This document shows, piece by piece, positions 8,780 through 15,401 of a DNA stretch of 64,000 nt (its first letter is position 1; each line of letters opens with the position of its first letter). This DNA is from Tardiphaga sp052076105 (GTDB lineage: Bacteria > Pseudomonadota > Alphaproteobacteria > Rhizobiales > Xanthobacteraceae). The translations under genes and the position numbers were made by a program. The stretch lies in assembly GCF_052076105.1 (NCBI RefSeq), contig NZ_CP197245.1:5642001-5706000 (forward strand), given 5' to 3'. Under the pieces are notes generated by a model. It saw only the letters and a list, made by a program, of their open reading frames with translations. It was not told where the DNA came from and did not search any database.

Positions 8780-10629
8780 TGTCTCGTTATATGGACAGGC
8801 CGCACCGAACGTGGAAACGGCGCGTGGCGTGAGGGTCCGTGAACTAGGCGATCTTCTTCCGGCGCGATCCGTGTCTCGCGGGGCTTGGGCGTAGACGTGT
8901 CACCAAGAAGCAGGGGGAGCAGCTCTTCGCGTGTTCCCGCGCGTCCGATGCGGCCTTCATGCATGAAAACGATCTTGTCGACCAAGGACAGAAGATTGGG
9001 TCGGTGATTGATGATCACGATCGTCACGCGTTGCTGCCGAAGCGCCTGGATGGCATCAGCCAAAGCGCGATCGCCGTCGCCGTCGAGGTTGGCGTTGGGT
9101 TCATCGAGCACGACGAAGACGGGCCTGCCAAACAGCGCGCGGGCCAGTCCGATGCGCTGTCGTTGGCCGCCGGAAAGACCAGCGCCATTTTCCCCGATGA
9201 CGGTGTCGTAACCCTGCGGCAGTCGCTGGATCATGGCATGCGCCGAAGCCAGTTGCGCCGCTTCGACAACCTGCTCGTCCGAAGCGCCGTCGCGAAAGCG
9301 AGCGATATTGTCGCGAACGGTTCCGGCGAACAGTTCAACGTCCTGCGGCAGGTATCCGAAACTTTGGCCAAGGTAGCTGGCATCGAAATGGCGGATGTCG
9401 TTTCCGTCGACGCGCACGCAACCCTGCGCGGCGGGCCATGCTCCGACCAGCGCGCGCGCCAGAGAGGATTTGCCGGAGCCGGACGCACCGACGATCGCGA
9501 CAACCTCGCCAGGCGTCAGCCGGAAATTAACATCGGCAATCGCCGCCAGCTGTGATCCCGGCACCATAACGGTCAAGGCTTCGACTGAGATTTGGCCAAC
9601 CGGGGGCGGCAGCCGTGTCGGCTGTCGTTCTGTCGCGCGCGTTCGCAGGGCCTCGTCGAGTCGAGAAAAAGAGGTACGTGCTGCAACGAACGCTCTCCAC
9701 TGGGAGACGGCGGCCTCGACCGGTGCAAGCGCACGCCCCATGATGAGTGAGGCAGCGAAGAGAACGCCTCCCGAGATTTCCTGGTGAATGGCCAGGTAAG
9801 CACCGACTCCCATAATTGCCACCTGAATCGCCATCCGCAGGAACTTTGAGATTGCGAGCAGTGTTCCGCCGCGTTCTCCCGCCCTGGCGCTTTCAACGAG
9901 TGCCTGTCCATGCATCGCGCCCCAGGCGGAGCGGATGGCTGGCCCCATGCCGAGGCCGCGGATGGCTTCCGCATTACGCAGCGAGGATGTCAGTCGATCC
10001 AAAGCGTGGAGGTTCTTGGCCGAGGCGGCCATCAGCGGCGCTTTGGTCGCGCGCTCATTGAGAAAGGCGAGCGCAAGAATAACCAGCGCACCCGTCAGGG
10101 CAACGAGGCCGATCGACGGATGAAGCAGAAAACACATGCCGAGAAAAACTGGAGTCCAGGGTACGTCCATCAAAGACGTGATCACGCCGCCGGAAAGAAC
10201 GTCGCGCAATGTATCGACGTCGCGCAACAGCTGGACATGACGCGAGCTCCCCGTGCGCACCGCCTGTGCAAGCGCCGTTTCGAAAGCTTCTCCTGAGAGT
10301 AGCTGGTCGAAGCGGATCCCGGTTTGCACGAGAACGCGGCTGCGAAAGTGTTCGAGTGCTGCGTAGCTGATGAAAAGCGCGAGCGCGATGAGCGAAAGCA
10401 GCAACAGCGTCATCGCGTTTCGACTCGTCAGAACGCGATCGTAGATCTGCATCGTATAAAGCGGCGAAACGAATACCAGAAGATTTATGAAGACAGACAG
10501 GCCGCCGGCGGCAAGCAGGCCGGGACGTATCTGACGGAAAGCGTCCGCAAGCGCGGGTGGCTTTGCTGAAGTATACATGTGTGCATCCAGGCCGCCCGGA
10601 TCGGACGGCGCTAACGTTAGAGAAGCCAT
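8776..10629 (-). CDS. Type I secretion ABC ATPase/permease (PrtD/HasD family)
   Basis: A 617-residue exporter half-transporter. The membrane domain begins with LLAAGGLSVFINLLVFVSPL and carries the YTMQIYDRVLTSRN motif of type I secretion permeases. The nucleotide-binding domain has Walker A GASGSGKSSLARAL, signature LSGGQRQRIGLARAL and Walker B VFVVLDEPNANLD. There is no N-terminal C39 peptidase. The frame opens at 10740, inside a GC-rich hairpin, so the start is more likely ATG 10629 or ATG 10578; neither has a strong ribosome site. The gene lies about 190 bp downstream of a His-rich secreted protein on the same strand, its probable substrate. Confidence 0.93.
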   Translation of the reverse strand: MASLTLAPSDPGGLDAHMYTSAKPPALADAFRQIRPGLLAAGGLSVFINLLVFVSPLYTMQIYDRVLTSRNAMTLLLLSLIALALFISYAALEHFRSRVLVQTGIRFDQLLSGEAFETALAQAVRTGSSRHVQLLRDVDTLRDVLSGGVITSLMDVPWTPVFLGMCFLLHPSIGLVALTGALVILALAFLNERATKAPLMAASAKNLHALDRLTSSLRNAEAIRGLGMGPAIRSAWGAMHGQALVESARAGERGGTLLAISKFLRMAIQVAIMGVGAYLAIHQEISGGVLFAASLIMGRALAPVEAAVSQWRAFVAARTSFSRLDEALRTRATERQPTRLPPPVGQISVEALTVMVPGSQLAAIADVNFRLTPGEVVAIVGASGSGKSSLARALVGAWPAAQGCVRVDGNDIRHFDASYLGQSFGYLPQDVELFAGTVRDNIARFRDGASDEQVVEAAQLASAHAMIQRLPQGYDTVIGENGAGLSGGQRQRIGLARALFGRPVFVVLDEPNANLDGDGDRALADAIQALRQQRVTIVIINHRPNLLSLVDKIVFMHEGRIGRAGTREELLPLLLGDTSTPKPRETRIAPEEDRLVHGPSRHAPFPRSVRPVHITRQ

Positions 10630-10730
10630 ATGCGAAGAAGCGAGCGCGAATGCGCTCGTACGCAACACATCCCGCACTGCGCGAGACGGCATTCCTCTCG
10701 CGACCATACTGGCCGCGATGATCCCCAAAT

Positions 10731-10752
10731 GGGGGGCCATGAAGGCCCCCCC
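10731..10752 (-). terminator. GC-rich hairpin between cargo gene and transporter gene
   Basis: GGGGGGCC at 10731-10738 pairs with GGCCCCCC at 10744-10751 across a 5-base loop. Read on the minus strand it follows the His-rich gene and precedes the ABC exporter start. The stem is very stable, but the bases after it on the minus strand are only weakly T-rich. It could act as a partial terminator or as an mRNA-stabilising structure. Confidence 0.5.
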
Positions 10753-10762
10753 AAGTCGCTTT

Positions 10763-10788
10763 CATATGCGCGGATCACCGCGCATATG
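10763..10788. terminator. Perfect 11-bp inverted repeat downstream of the His-rich gene
   Basis: CATATGCGCGG at 10763-10773 is the exact reverse complement of CCGCGCATATG at 10778-10788, with a 4-base loop. It starts about 30 bp after the stop of the His-rich gene and is followed by the GC hairpin at 10731-10752. On the plus strand it is followed by TCGTTTTT. It could be a terminator or attenuator that lets cargo mRNA exceed transporter mRNA, or a protein-binding palindrome. Confidence 0.5.
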
Positions 10789-10819
10789 TCGTTTTTGTCG
10801 CAGACTCAGTTCTGCGGGC

Positions 10820-12487
10820 TTACCAGTGCCACGAATGGTGATCCACGTGATGGTTGTTGTGGAGGCTAGCGAGATCCAGATGCGGCGCCAGAGTTGCGTC
10901 GGTGACGTCGCTCGAAGCCGTATCGGTTGCAGCCGTCGCTGCTGCGGTTGCAGCGGGCGGAGCGGATGCCTGGTTATGATGACCACCCCAGGAAAATTTG
11001 TTCCCATCCGTGAGATGAGAGAAATCCAGCCTGTGATGGTGGTTGTGCCCGGAGTTGCCGACGTCGGTGGCCGGAGCCGTCGTCGTCGGCTCGGTGGTGG
11101 CCGCCGCAGTCGAGGTGTCGACCGACGCTGTGTCGACAACGCTGCTGGAAGCGGTATCCGTTGCAGCGCTCACGGACGCGGTTGCCGCGGATCCGTGGTG
11201 ATGGTGTCCACCTCCGGATGACGTGCTTCCATCGGTCAGCTGGGAGAAGTCCAGCTTGTGATGGTGGTTATGTCCGGAGTGGCCAGCGTTGGTGGTCGGC
11301 GCCGTCGTTGGCTCCGTGGTCGTGGGCGCAGTCGAGGTGTCGACCGACGAGGTCGAGTCCGTCGTTGTTGACGTATCGACCAACGCTTTGTCGGTAACGC
11401 TGCTGGAAGCGGTATCCGTTGCAGTGCTCACCGACGCGTTTGCCGTGGATCCGTGGTGATGGTGTCCACCTCCGGAACCGGACGATGTGCTTCCATCTGT
11501 CGACTGGGAGGAGTCAGCCTTGTGATGGTGGTTGTGCCCGGAGCTGCTGGTATCGGTGGTCGGCGCCGTCGTTGTCGGCTGGGAGGTCGTCGGCGTCGTC
11601 GAAGAATCGTTCGAAGACGTCGTGTCTGTCGAAGTGCCGCTATTTGACGTATCGACCGGCGTCGCCGGGCTGCTGCTCGACGTATCAACCGGAGTCGTGT
11701 TTCCAGTCGAGGTCGAACCCGTCGTCGTGGTGCTCGTATTGTGCTGCAGGAATACGTTCTGGAGCTCTTGCGAGTTTTCGAGCGCCACGTCTCCGTTCTG
11801 CGATCCCCAGGCATAGGCGTAGTCGAAAGCCGGATTGGGAACGACAGATGCCCAATGGTCGAGCATCTGCTGTTCCTGCGCGGCAGTCGGCATCACATAT
11901 TGACCACCCTGATCGGTGACCCAGTTACCGCCGCCGAACGTCTGGAAGACCGGAACGATGTTCGCTTCCGGAATACCGGCGGCTTTGGCAGCAGCAACAG
12001 CCTTGTCGATCATGCTGTAGTCGACCGTCGAACTGCCGGATCGCACCGGATACGGATCGATTCCGAAGTAATCGATGTGGGTATTTTCCGGAGTATAGGT
12101 GTTCGCAAAGCTCGGGTTTTCCGAAGATCCCATATTCATCATGGTGATGAAGGTCTTCGCTCCCGGAACGTTGGCGTGAATCCAGTCCGACTCGGCTTTC
12201 AGATTTGCCGCAGTCACGAGCGTGTTCCACTGTCCCGTTGGATCTGGCTCGTCCTTGAGGAAGAAGCCGTAGACGTTAGGATTTCCGATGTAGGGCTTCA
12301 CAGCGTCGATGAAACTTTGGGTCACGCCGTCACCCTGGTCGAGCCAGACGAGACCCTTCACGCCTGCCGGCAACGAATTCAATTCCTCCACCGATGAAAC
12401 GTCGGCAAGGTTGAAGCCTGCCTTCGCTGGAGTGTATTCGCCCTGGGCGTTGATGTTATCTCCGGATGTGTAGTGTAATGTTGCCAA
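10820..12487 (-). CDS. Probable type I-secreted His-rich repeat protein with barrel-like N-terminal domain
   Basis: A 555-residue protein without a signal peptide. Residues about 1-245 look like a glycosidase-type barrel: GLVWLDQGDG, YGFFLKDEPDP with acidic residues, THIDYFGIDPYPV, VPVFQTFGGGNW and AYAWGSQNGD. A Thr/Ser/Pro linker leads into tandem repeats (about 315-520) with the units SGHNHHHK, DFSQLTDGSTSS, GGHHHHGS and ATDTASSSV. The tail is HNNHHVDHHSWHW. The histidine clusters should bind Zn, Ni or Cu. No RTX nonapeptides are present. The best start is TTG 12487, with AGGGGA six bases upstream; the frame continues 16 codons further with no ATG. Its position before a type I exporter suggests it is the cargo. 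Enzyme activity is not established. Confidence 0.8.
   Translation of the reverse strand: MATLHYTSGDNINAQGEYTPAKAGFNLADVSSVEELNSLPAGVKGLVWLDQGDGVTQSFIDAVKPYIGNPNVYGFFLKDEPDPTGQWNTLVTAANLKAESDWIHANVPGAKTFITMMNMGSSENPSFANTYTPENTHIDYFGIDPYPVRSGSSTVDYSMIDKAVAAAKAAGIPEANIVPVFQTFGGGNWVTDQGGQYVMPTAAQEQQMLDHWASVVPNPAFDYAYAWGSQNGDVALENSQELQNVFLQHNTSTTTTGSTSTGNTTPVDTSSSSPATPVDTSNSGTSTDTTSSNDSSTTPTTSQPTTTAPTTDTSSSGHNHHHKADSSQSTDGSTSSGSGGGHHHHGSTANASVSTATDTASSSVTDKALVDTSTTTDSTSSVDTSTAPTTTEPTTAPTTNAGHSGHNHHHKLDFSQLTDGSTSSGGGHHHHGSAATASVSAATDTASSSVVDTASVDTSTAAATTEPTTTAPATDVGNSGHNHHHRLDFSHLTDGNKFSWGGHHNQASAPPAATAAATAATDTASSDVTDATLAPHLDLASLHNNHHVDHHSWHW
10985..11545 (-). repeat. Tandem His-rich repeats inside the secreted protein gene
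   Basis: Three copies of the TGTGATGGTGGTT core (encoding HNHHH on the minus strand) lie near 11032, 11257 and 11522, spaced about 220 and 270 bp apart. The HHHHG-coding core GTGGTGATGGTG recurs near 11192 and 11453. The third copy is degenerate. Copies 1 and 2 match each other better than copy 3, which suggests recent duplication inside the gene. Confidence 0.8.
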
Positions 12488-13198
12488 TACCGTTCCCCTG
12501 TATTGTGTTGACGAAGCCCCCAAGAAACTTCGCAAAAGAAAGTGCAGGTACGTAACTACAGTTCTGCATTAGCTTCGATCGAAGCGCCCGTGGATTAACG
12601 TTTGTTTACGTTTGAGGCGGGAGTTTGGCGCGGCAATGGGCAAAACAGTGAGTTAATTGTGCTAAAACTTGGAGACTGGTATCAGAGCTGCGGTAGCACG
12701 GTGCGCAACGACTCATCGCGCACTAGCAACGGTATTTATCGACAGCCCCGGTAAACGAACTACACAAACGTGCTGATAAGTCTTACCGAGAGAAATGATA
12801 CTTGATGATACACACTCTGGATTCCTCTACGGCAGTAGTGCTTGCGACAACGATAGCAAGCTTCTTCCCTGCTGCAGCAGTGCTCACTTCGAGTGTAGCG
12901 TTTCGAAAAGCCCGTAATACCGGCGTGGTATGATTGCACTTCTTCGGCAGAAAAGCGTGAACTAGTGCCAAGTCGCGTCTCTGCTCCGGCAGGGGTGGAC
13001 TCTGTCAATGTACTTCATGTGCTCGATCAACTTGATCAATCTGCTGGCGCGGCTGTGCTGACCGTTAGTCGTGCAGGCCAATCGATAATAGCCTCGGCGA
13101 ATTCGCGGTCCCGAAGTATGCCTGTCGGGATCGCAAGCTTTCGGATGAGATCAAGAAGCAGGCGTGTGCTGATCGCAAAAGGCGGCGATCGCGATGGA
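12488..13198. other. Gene-poor stretch of about 0.7 kb
   Basis: No convincing conserved gene was found here. Base composition is lower in GC than the flanks. Short frames are present on both strands, including one 42-codon frame with a hydrophobic core that is listed separately. The stretch should contain the promoter of the His-rich gene on the minus strand, but no clear -35/-10 pair was identified. Confidence 0.6.
12805..12933 (+). CDS. Possible 42-residue single-pass membrane peptide
   Basis: ATG 12805 to TGA 12933 encodes MIHTLDSSTAVVLATTIASF and continues with PAAAVLTSSVAF and a short basic tail, RKARNTGVV. The 24-residue hydrophobic core followed by positive charges looks like a small membrane protein with its tail in the cytoplasm. 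A GAGAG sequence lies upstream but is farther away than ideal. A frame of similar size overlaps on the other strand, so this could be chance. Confidence 0.22.
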   Translation: MIHTLDSSTAVVLATTIASFFPAAAVLTSSVAFRKARNTGVV

Positions 13199-13879
13199 CT
13201 ACAAACGGTGTGACGAGGATTGCACAAGCTCGGGCATCAGCTGTTTTGAGCCGTCGAGAAACACACGCACCGCGTCGTTGACAATGTCGTCCAGTCGATC
13301 CGGTGTTGGCGTGTCGTAGACGAAGCGTCGGATGGCCATATAGAAGATGCGGCCGTGCAAACCCCAGAACATTTCGATTTCACGCTCCGATAGCGGCACC
13401 TCGTCGCTTGAGGGCAGCTTCAGGTCGTGACGGAGTTCGCGGCAGGCGGGTTCGATGATTTGTTCGCGGACGATTTGAAGATAGCGCTTGGTGATGTCGA
13501 ATGATTTCATCCCGGAGAAGACGAAGATTCTCACCCAGTTGTATTCGAAGACCTGCTCGACATATTCCAGATAGAAGCGCGACAGTCGCGTTTGAAGAGA
13601 CAGCGTTCGATCCTGGATCAGGCCGGCCCATGAAGGTGACCAGCGGCTGAGATAAATCTCTTCATAGACACGCTCGATCAGCGCTTCCTTGCTCGGGAAG
13701 TGCCGATAGATGGCTGAATGGGTGATGCCCATGCGTTTCGCCAGTTCGCGCGTCTGCCCTCCGAAGCCGTGCTCGGCGAAAAATTTCACGGCTTCGTCGA
13801 CGATGAAGCGCTCGCGCTCTGCCGCGCGCATGTTGCGACGCGGGGGCTTTTTTGCGGTTTTGACGGTTTTCTTGGCCAT
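13199..13879 (-). CDS. TetR/AcrR-family transcriptional regulator
   Basis: A 226-residue repressor. A Lys/Arg-rich N-terminal arm precedes the TetR helix-turn-helix: IVDEAVKFFAEHGFGGQTRE then LAKRMGITHSAIYRHFPSKE. The C-terminal two thirds is the helical ligand domain. The frame extends 12 codons upstream to a TTG, but ATG 13879 is the natural start. The gene is divergent from the molybdenum hydroxylase operon, and the 150-bp gap holds two identical GACCA-AA-TGGTC sites. It therefore probably represses the operon and itself until the operon substrate or a breakdown product binds. Confidence 0.93.
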   Translation of the reverse strand: MAKKTVKTAKKPPRRNMRAAERERFIVDEAVKFFAEHGFGGQTRELAKRMGITHSAIYRHFPSKEALIERVYEEIYLSRWSPSWAGLIQDRTLSLQTRLSRFYLEYVEQVFEYNWVRIFVFSGMKSFDITKRYLQIVREQIIEPACRELRHDLKLPSSDEVPLSEREIEMFWGLHGRIFYMAIRRFVYDTPTPDRLDDIVNDAVRVFLDGSKQLMPELVQSSSHRL

Positions 13880-13926
13880 TTTGGCTTCGCATTGCGGGAT
13901 TCCTGAATAACCCAATTCAGGAAAGA

Positions 13927-13938
13927 GACCAAATGGTC
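13927..13938. promoter_or_regulatory. TetR operator candidate 1
   Basis: The sequence GACCAAATGGTC has two inverted 5-bp arms, GACCA and TGGTC, around AA. It lies just upstream of a -35 box and 48 bp upstream of the tetR start codon. An identical copy lies 53 bp away, about five helical turns. Confidence 0.75.
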
Positions 13939-13946
13939 GTTTTCTG

Positions 13947-13975
13947 TTGACCTCAGAACTCGGCGTGTTCTAGAT
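13947..13975 (+). promoter_or_regulatory. Sigma-70-type promoter of the molybdenum hydroxylase operon
   Basis: TTGACC at 13947-13952 and CTAGAT at 13970-13975 are separated by exactly 17 bp. The pair sits between the two operator copies, and the expected transcription start falls on or beside the second operator. This layout supports direct repression. Confidence 0.65.
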
Positions 13976-13979
13976 TTAA

Positions 13980-13991
13980 GACCAAATGGTC
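13980..13991. promoter_or_regulatory. TetR operator candidate 2
   Basis: A second exact copy of GACCAAATGGTC, overlapping the predicted transcription start of the operon and about 38 bp upstream of its first start codon. Repressor bound here would block initiation. Confidence 0.75.
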
Positions 13992-14028
13992 ACAAACTTT
14001 GACGTCTGCGAGACGTTCGGGGGGAAAG

Positions 14029-14892
14029 TTGAAGGCGAGGGCGTTCAACTATGTGAGGCCGTCCACGGTGGTGGAGGCTTTGAAAGCGTTCGAGGAAGCT
14101 GGCGACGATGCGAGTTACATCGCAGGTGGCCAGAGCCTCGTGCCGGCGCTCGCCTTGCGTTTGCAGGCGCCGCAATTGCTGATCGACATCGCGCATATCC
14201 CTGACCTTCGTGGCATCGAGCTGCACGGTGATTGGCTGCGCATCGGCGCGCTCACGCGGCATCACGAGGTGCTGGCCGATCCACTGATCCGCGAACATGC
14301 ACCGCTCTACAGCGAGGCCGCGCCGCATGTGGCGCATCCGGCGATCCGCAACAAGGGTACGCTCGGCGGGAGTATTTCTCACGCCGATCCTGCGTCGGAA
14401 TTTCCAGCCATGACACTGGCGCTCGGTGCCGAGCTCGAGATTGCCGGCCGCGACGGGGCACGCCGCGTGCCGGCCGACGACTTTTTCCTTGATCTGTTTC
14501 AGACGGCGATCGAGCCGGGCGAACTTCTTGTCGCCATTCATGTGCCGGTGGTTCGGCCGGGTCATCGCTGGGCCTTCCATGAACTCGCCCGCCGGCGCGG
14601 CGATTTCGCATTGGTCGGCTGCGGCATTCTTGCCGGGTTTTCTGACGACGTGATTGAGCAGATCCGTATTGCGTTCTTTTCTGTCGGCAGCACGCCGGTC
14701 CGCGTGCGGCAGGCCGAAGACAGTCTGATCGGGAAGAAGCTCGATCAGGCCGCAATTGTTGCGGCACAGGCAATCGTCGGCGACGATCTCGATCCGCCGG
14801 AGGACGAACACACGCCACCCGCCATGAAGCGCCGTCTTGCGCGCGTGCTTCTCGGGCGCTTGCTCGGCCAGATCGCGAGGCAGGCGCCATGA
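14029..14892 (+). CDS. Molybdenum hydroxylase FAD subunit (CoxM-type)
   Basis: A 287-residue FAD-binding subunit of the xanthine dehydrogenase/CO dehydrogenase superfamily. Near the N-terminus are YVRPSTVVEALKAF and AGGQSLVPALALR, which hold the FAD pyrophosphate, then a second FAD motif, RNKGTLGGSISHADPASEFP. The CO_deh_flav C-terminal domain follows. Start TTG 14029 is chosen because it gives the family N-terminus MKARAFNYVRP; the frame extends to TTG 13999, but that would overlap the promoter region. It overlaps the iron-sulfur subunit by four bases. It passes electrons from the 2Fe-2S centres to FAD. The true substrate is not known. Confidence 0.93.
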   Translation: MKARAFNYVRPSTVVEALKAFEEAGDDASYIAGGQSLVPALALRLQAPQLLIDIAHIPDLRGIELHGDWLRIGALTRHHEVLADPLIREHAPLYSEAAPHVAHPAIRNKGTLGGSISHADPASEFPAMTLALGAELEIAGRDGARRVPADDFFLDLFQTAIEPGELLVAIHVPVVRPGHRWAFHELARRRGDFALVGCGILAGFSDDVIEQIRIAFFSVGSTPVRVRQAEDSLIGKKLDQAAIVAAQAIVGDDLDPPEDEHTPPAMKRRLARVLLGRLLGQIARQAP

Positions 14893-15401
14893 GCGATCTC
14901 GTCAATGTGACCATGACGGTGAATGGCGCCGAGGTGTCGCACGGCATCGCGCCGCGCACCACGCTGGCGGATTTCCTGCGGCAGACGCTGGAGCTCACGG
15001 GCACTCATACAGGTTGCGAGATGGGTGTGTGCGGCGCGTGTCTCGTCGTGCTCGACGGCCGCGTGGTGCATTCCTGCCTGACCTTCGCTGTGCAGGCGAG
15101 CGGCTCGACTATCGAGACGGTCGAAGGCCTATCGGAACGTGCGGCGATTGCCGATCTTCAAGAGGCATTTCACCGGCGCAATGCGCTGCAATGCGGATTC
15201 TGTACGCCGGGAATGCTGATGACGGCGCACAGTTTGCTGGCGCAGCCCGGCGTTCCGTCGCGCGAGGAGATTCGCGACGCGCTGTCGGGCAATTACTGTC
15301 GCTGTACGGGCTATGAGGCGATCGTCGATGCGATCGAGAAAGTCGCGCGCGATCGCGACGCAGGGCTGAATGCTCCGGCCTCAGGGGAGGTCGGCGCATG
15401 A
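14889..15401 (+). CDS. Molybdenum hydroxylase 2Fe-2S subunit (CoxS-type)
   Basis: A 170-residue protein with two 2Fe-2S clusters. The plant ferredoxin-type cluster uses Cys43, Cys48, Cys51 and Cys63 (CEMGVCGAC then C). The second uses Cys102, Cys105, Cys137 and Cys139 (CGFC and CRC). It relays electrons between the molybdenum and FAD subunits. Both ends overlap their neighbours by four bases, so the three subunits are translationally coupled and made in equal amounts. Confidence 0.96.
   Translation: MSDLVNVTMTVNGAEVSHGIAPRTTLADFLRQTLELTGTHTGCEMGVCGACLVVLDGRVVHSCLTFAVQASGSTIETVEGLSERAAIADLQEAFHRRNALQCGFCTPGMLMTAHSLLAQPGVPSREEIRDALSGNYCRCTGYEAIVDAIEKVARDRDAGLNAPASGEVGA

Noticed and set aside
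10630..10740. Upstream extension of the type I ATPase to 10740
   Set aside because: It would start inside the GC-rich hairpin and add residues that do not look like the family N-terminus.
10985..11545. CRISPR-like or tandem noncoding repeats
   Set aside because: The repeats keep the reading frame of the His-rich protein and have no uniform spacer pattern.
10820..12487. RTX toxin or adhesin
   Set aside because: No GGxGxDxxx calcium-binding nonapeptides are present; the repeats are His-rich instead.
12965..13227. Overlapping short frames on both strands near 13.1 kb
   Set aside because: None has a ribosome site or a recognisable domain, and they contradict each other across strands.
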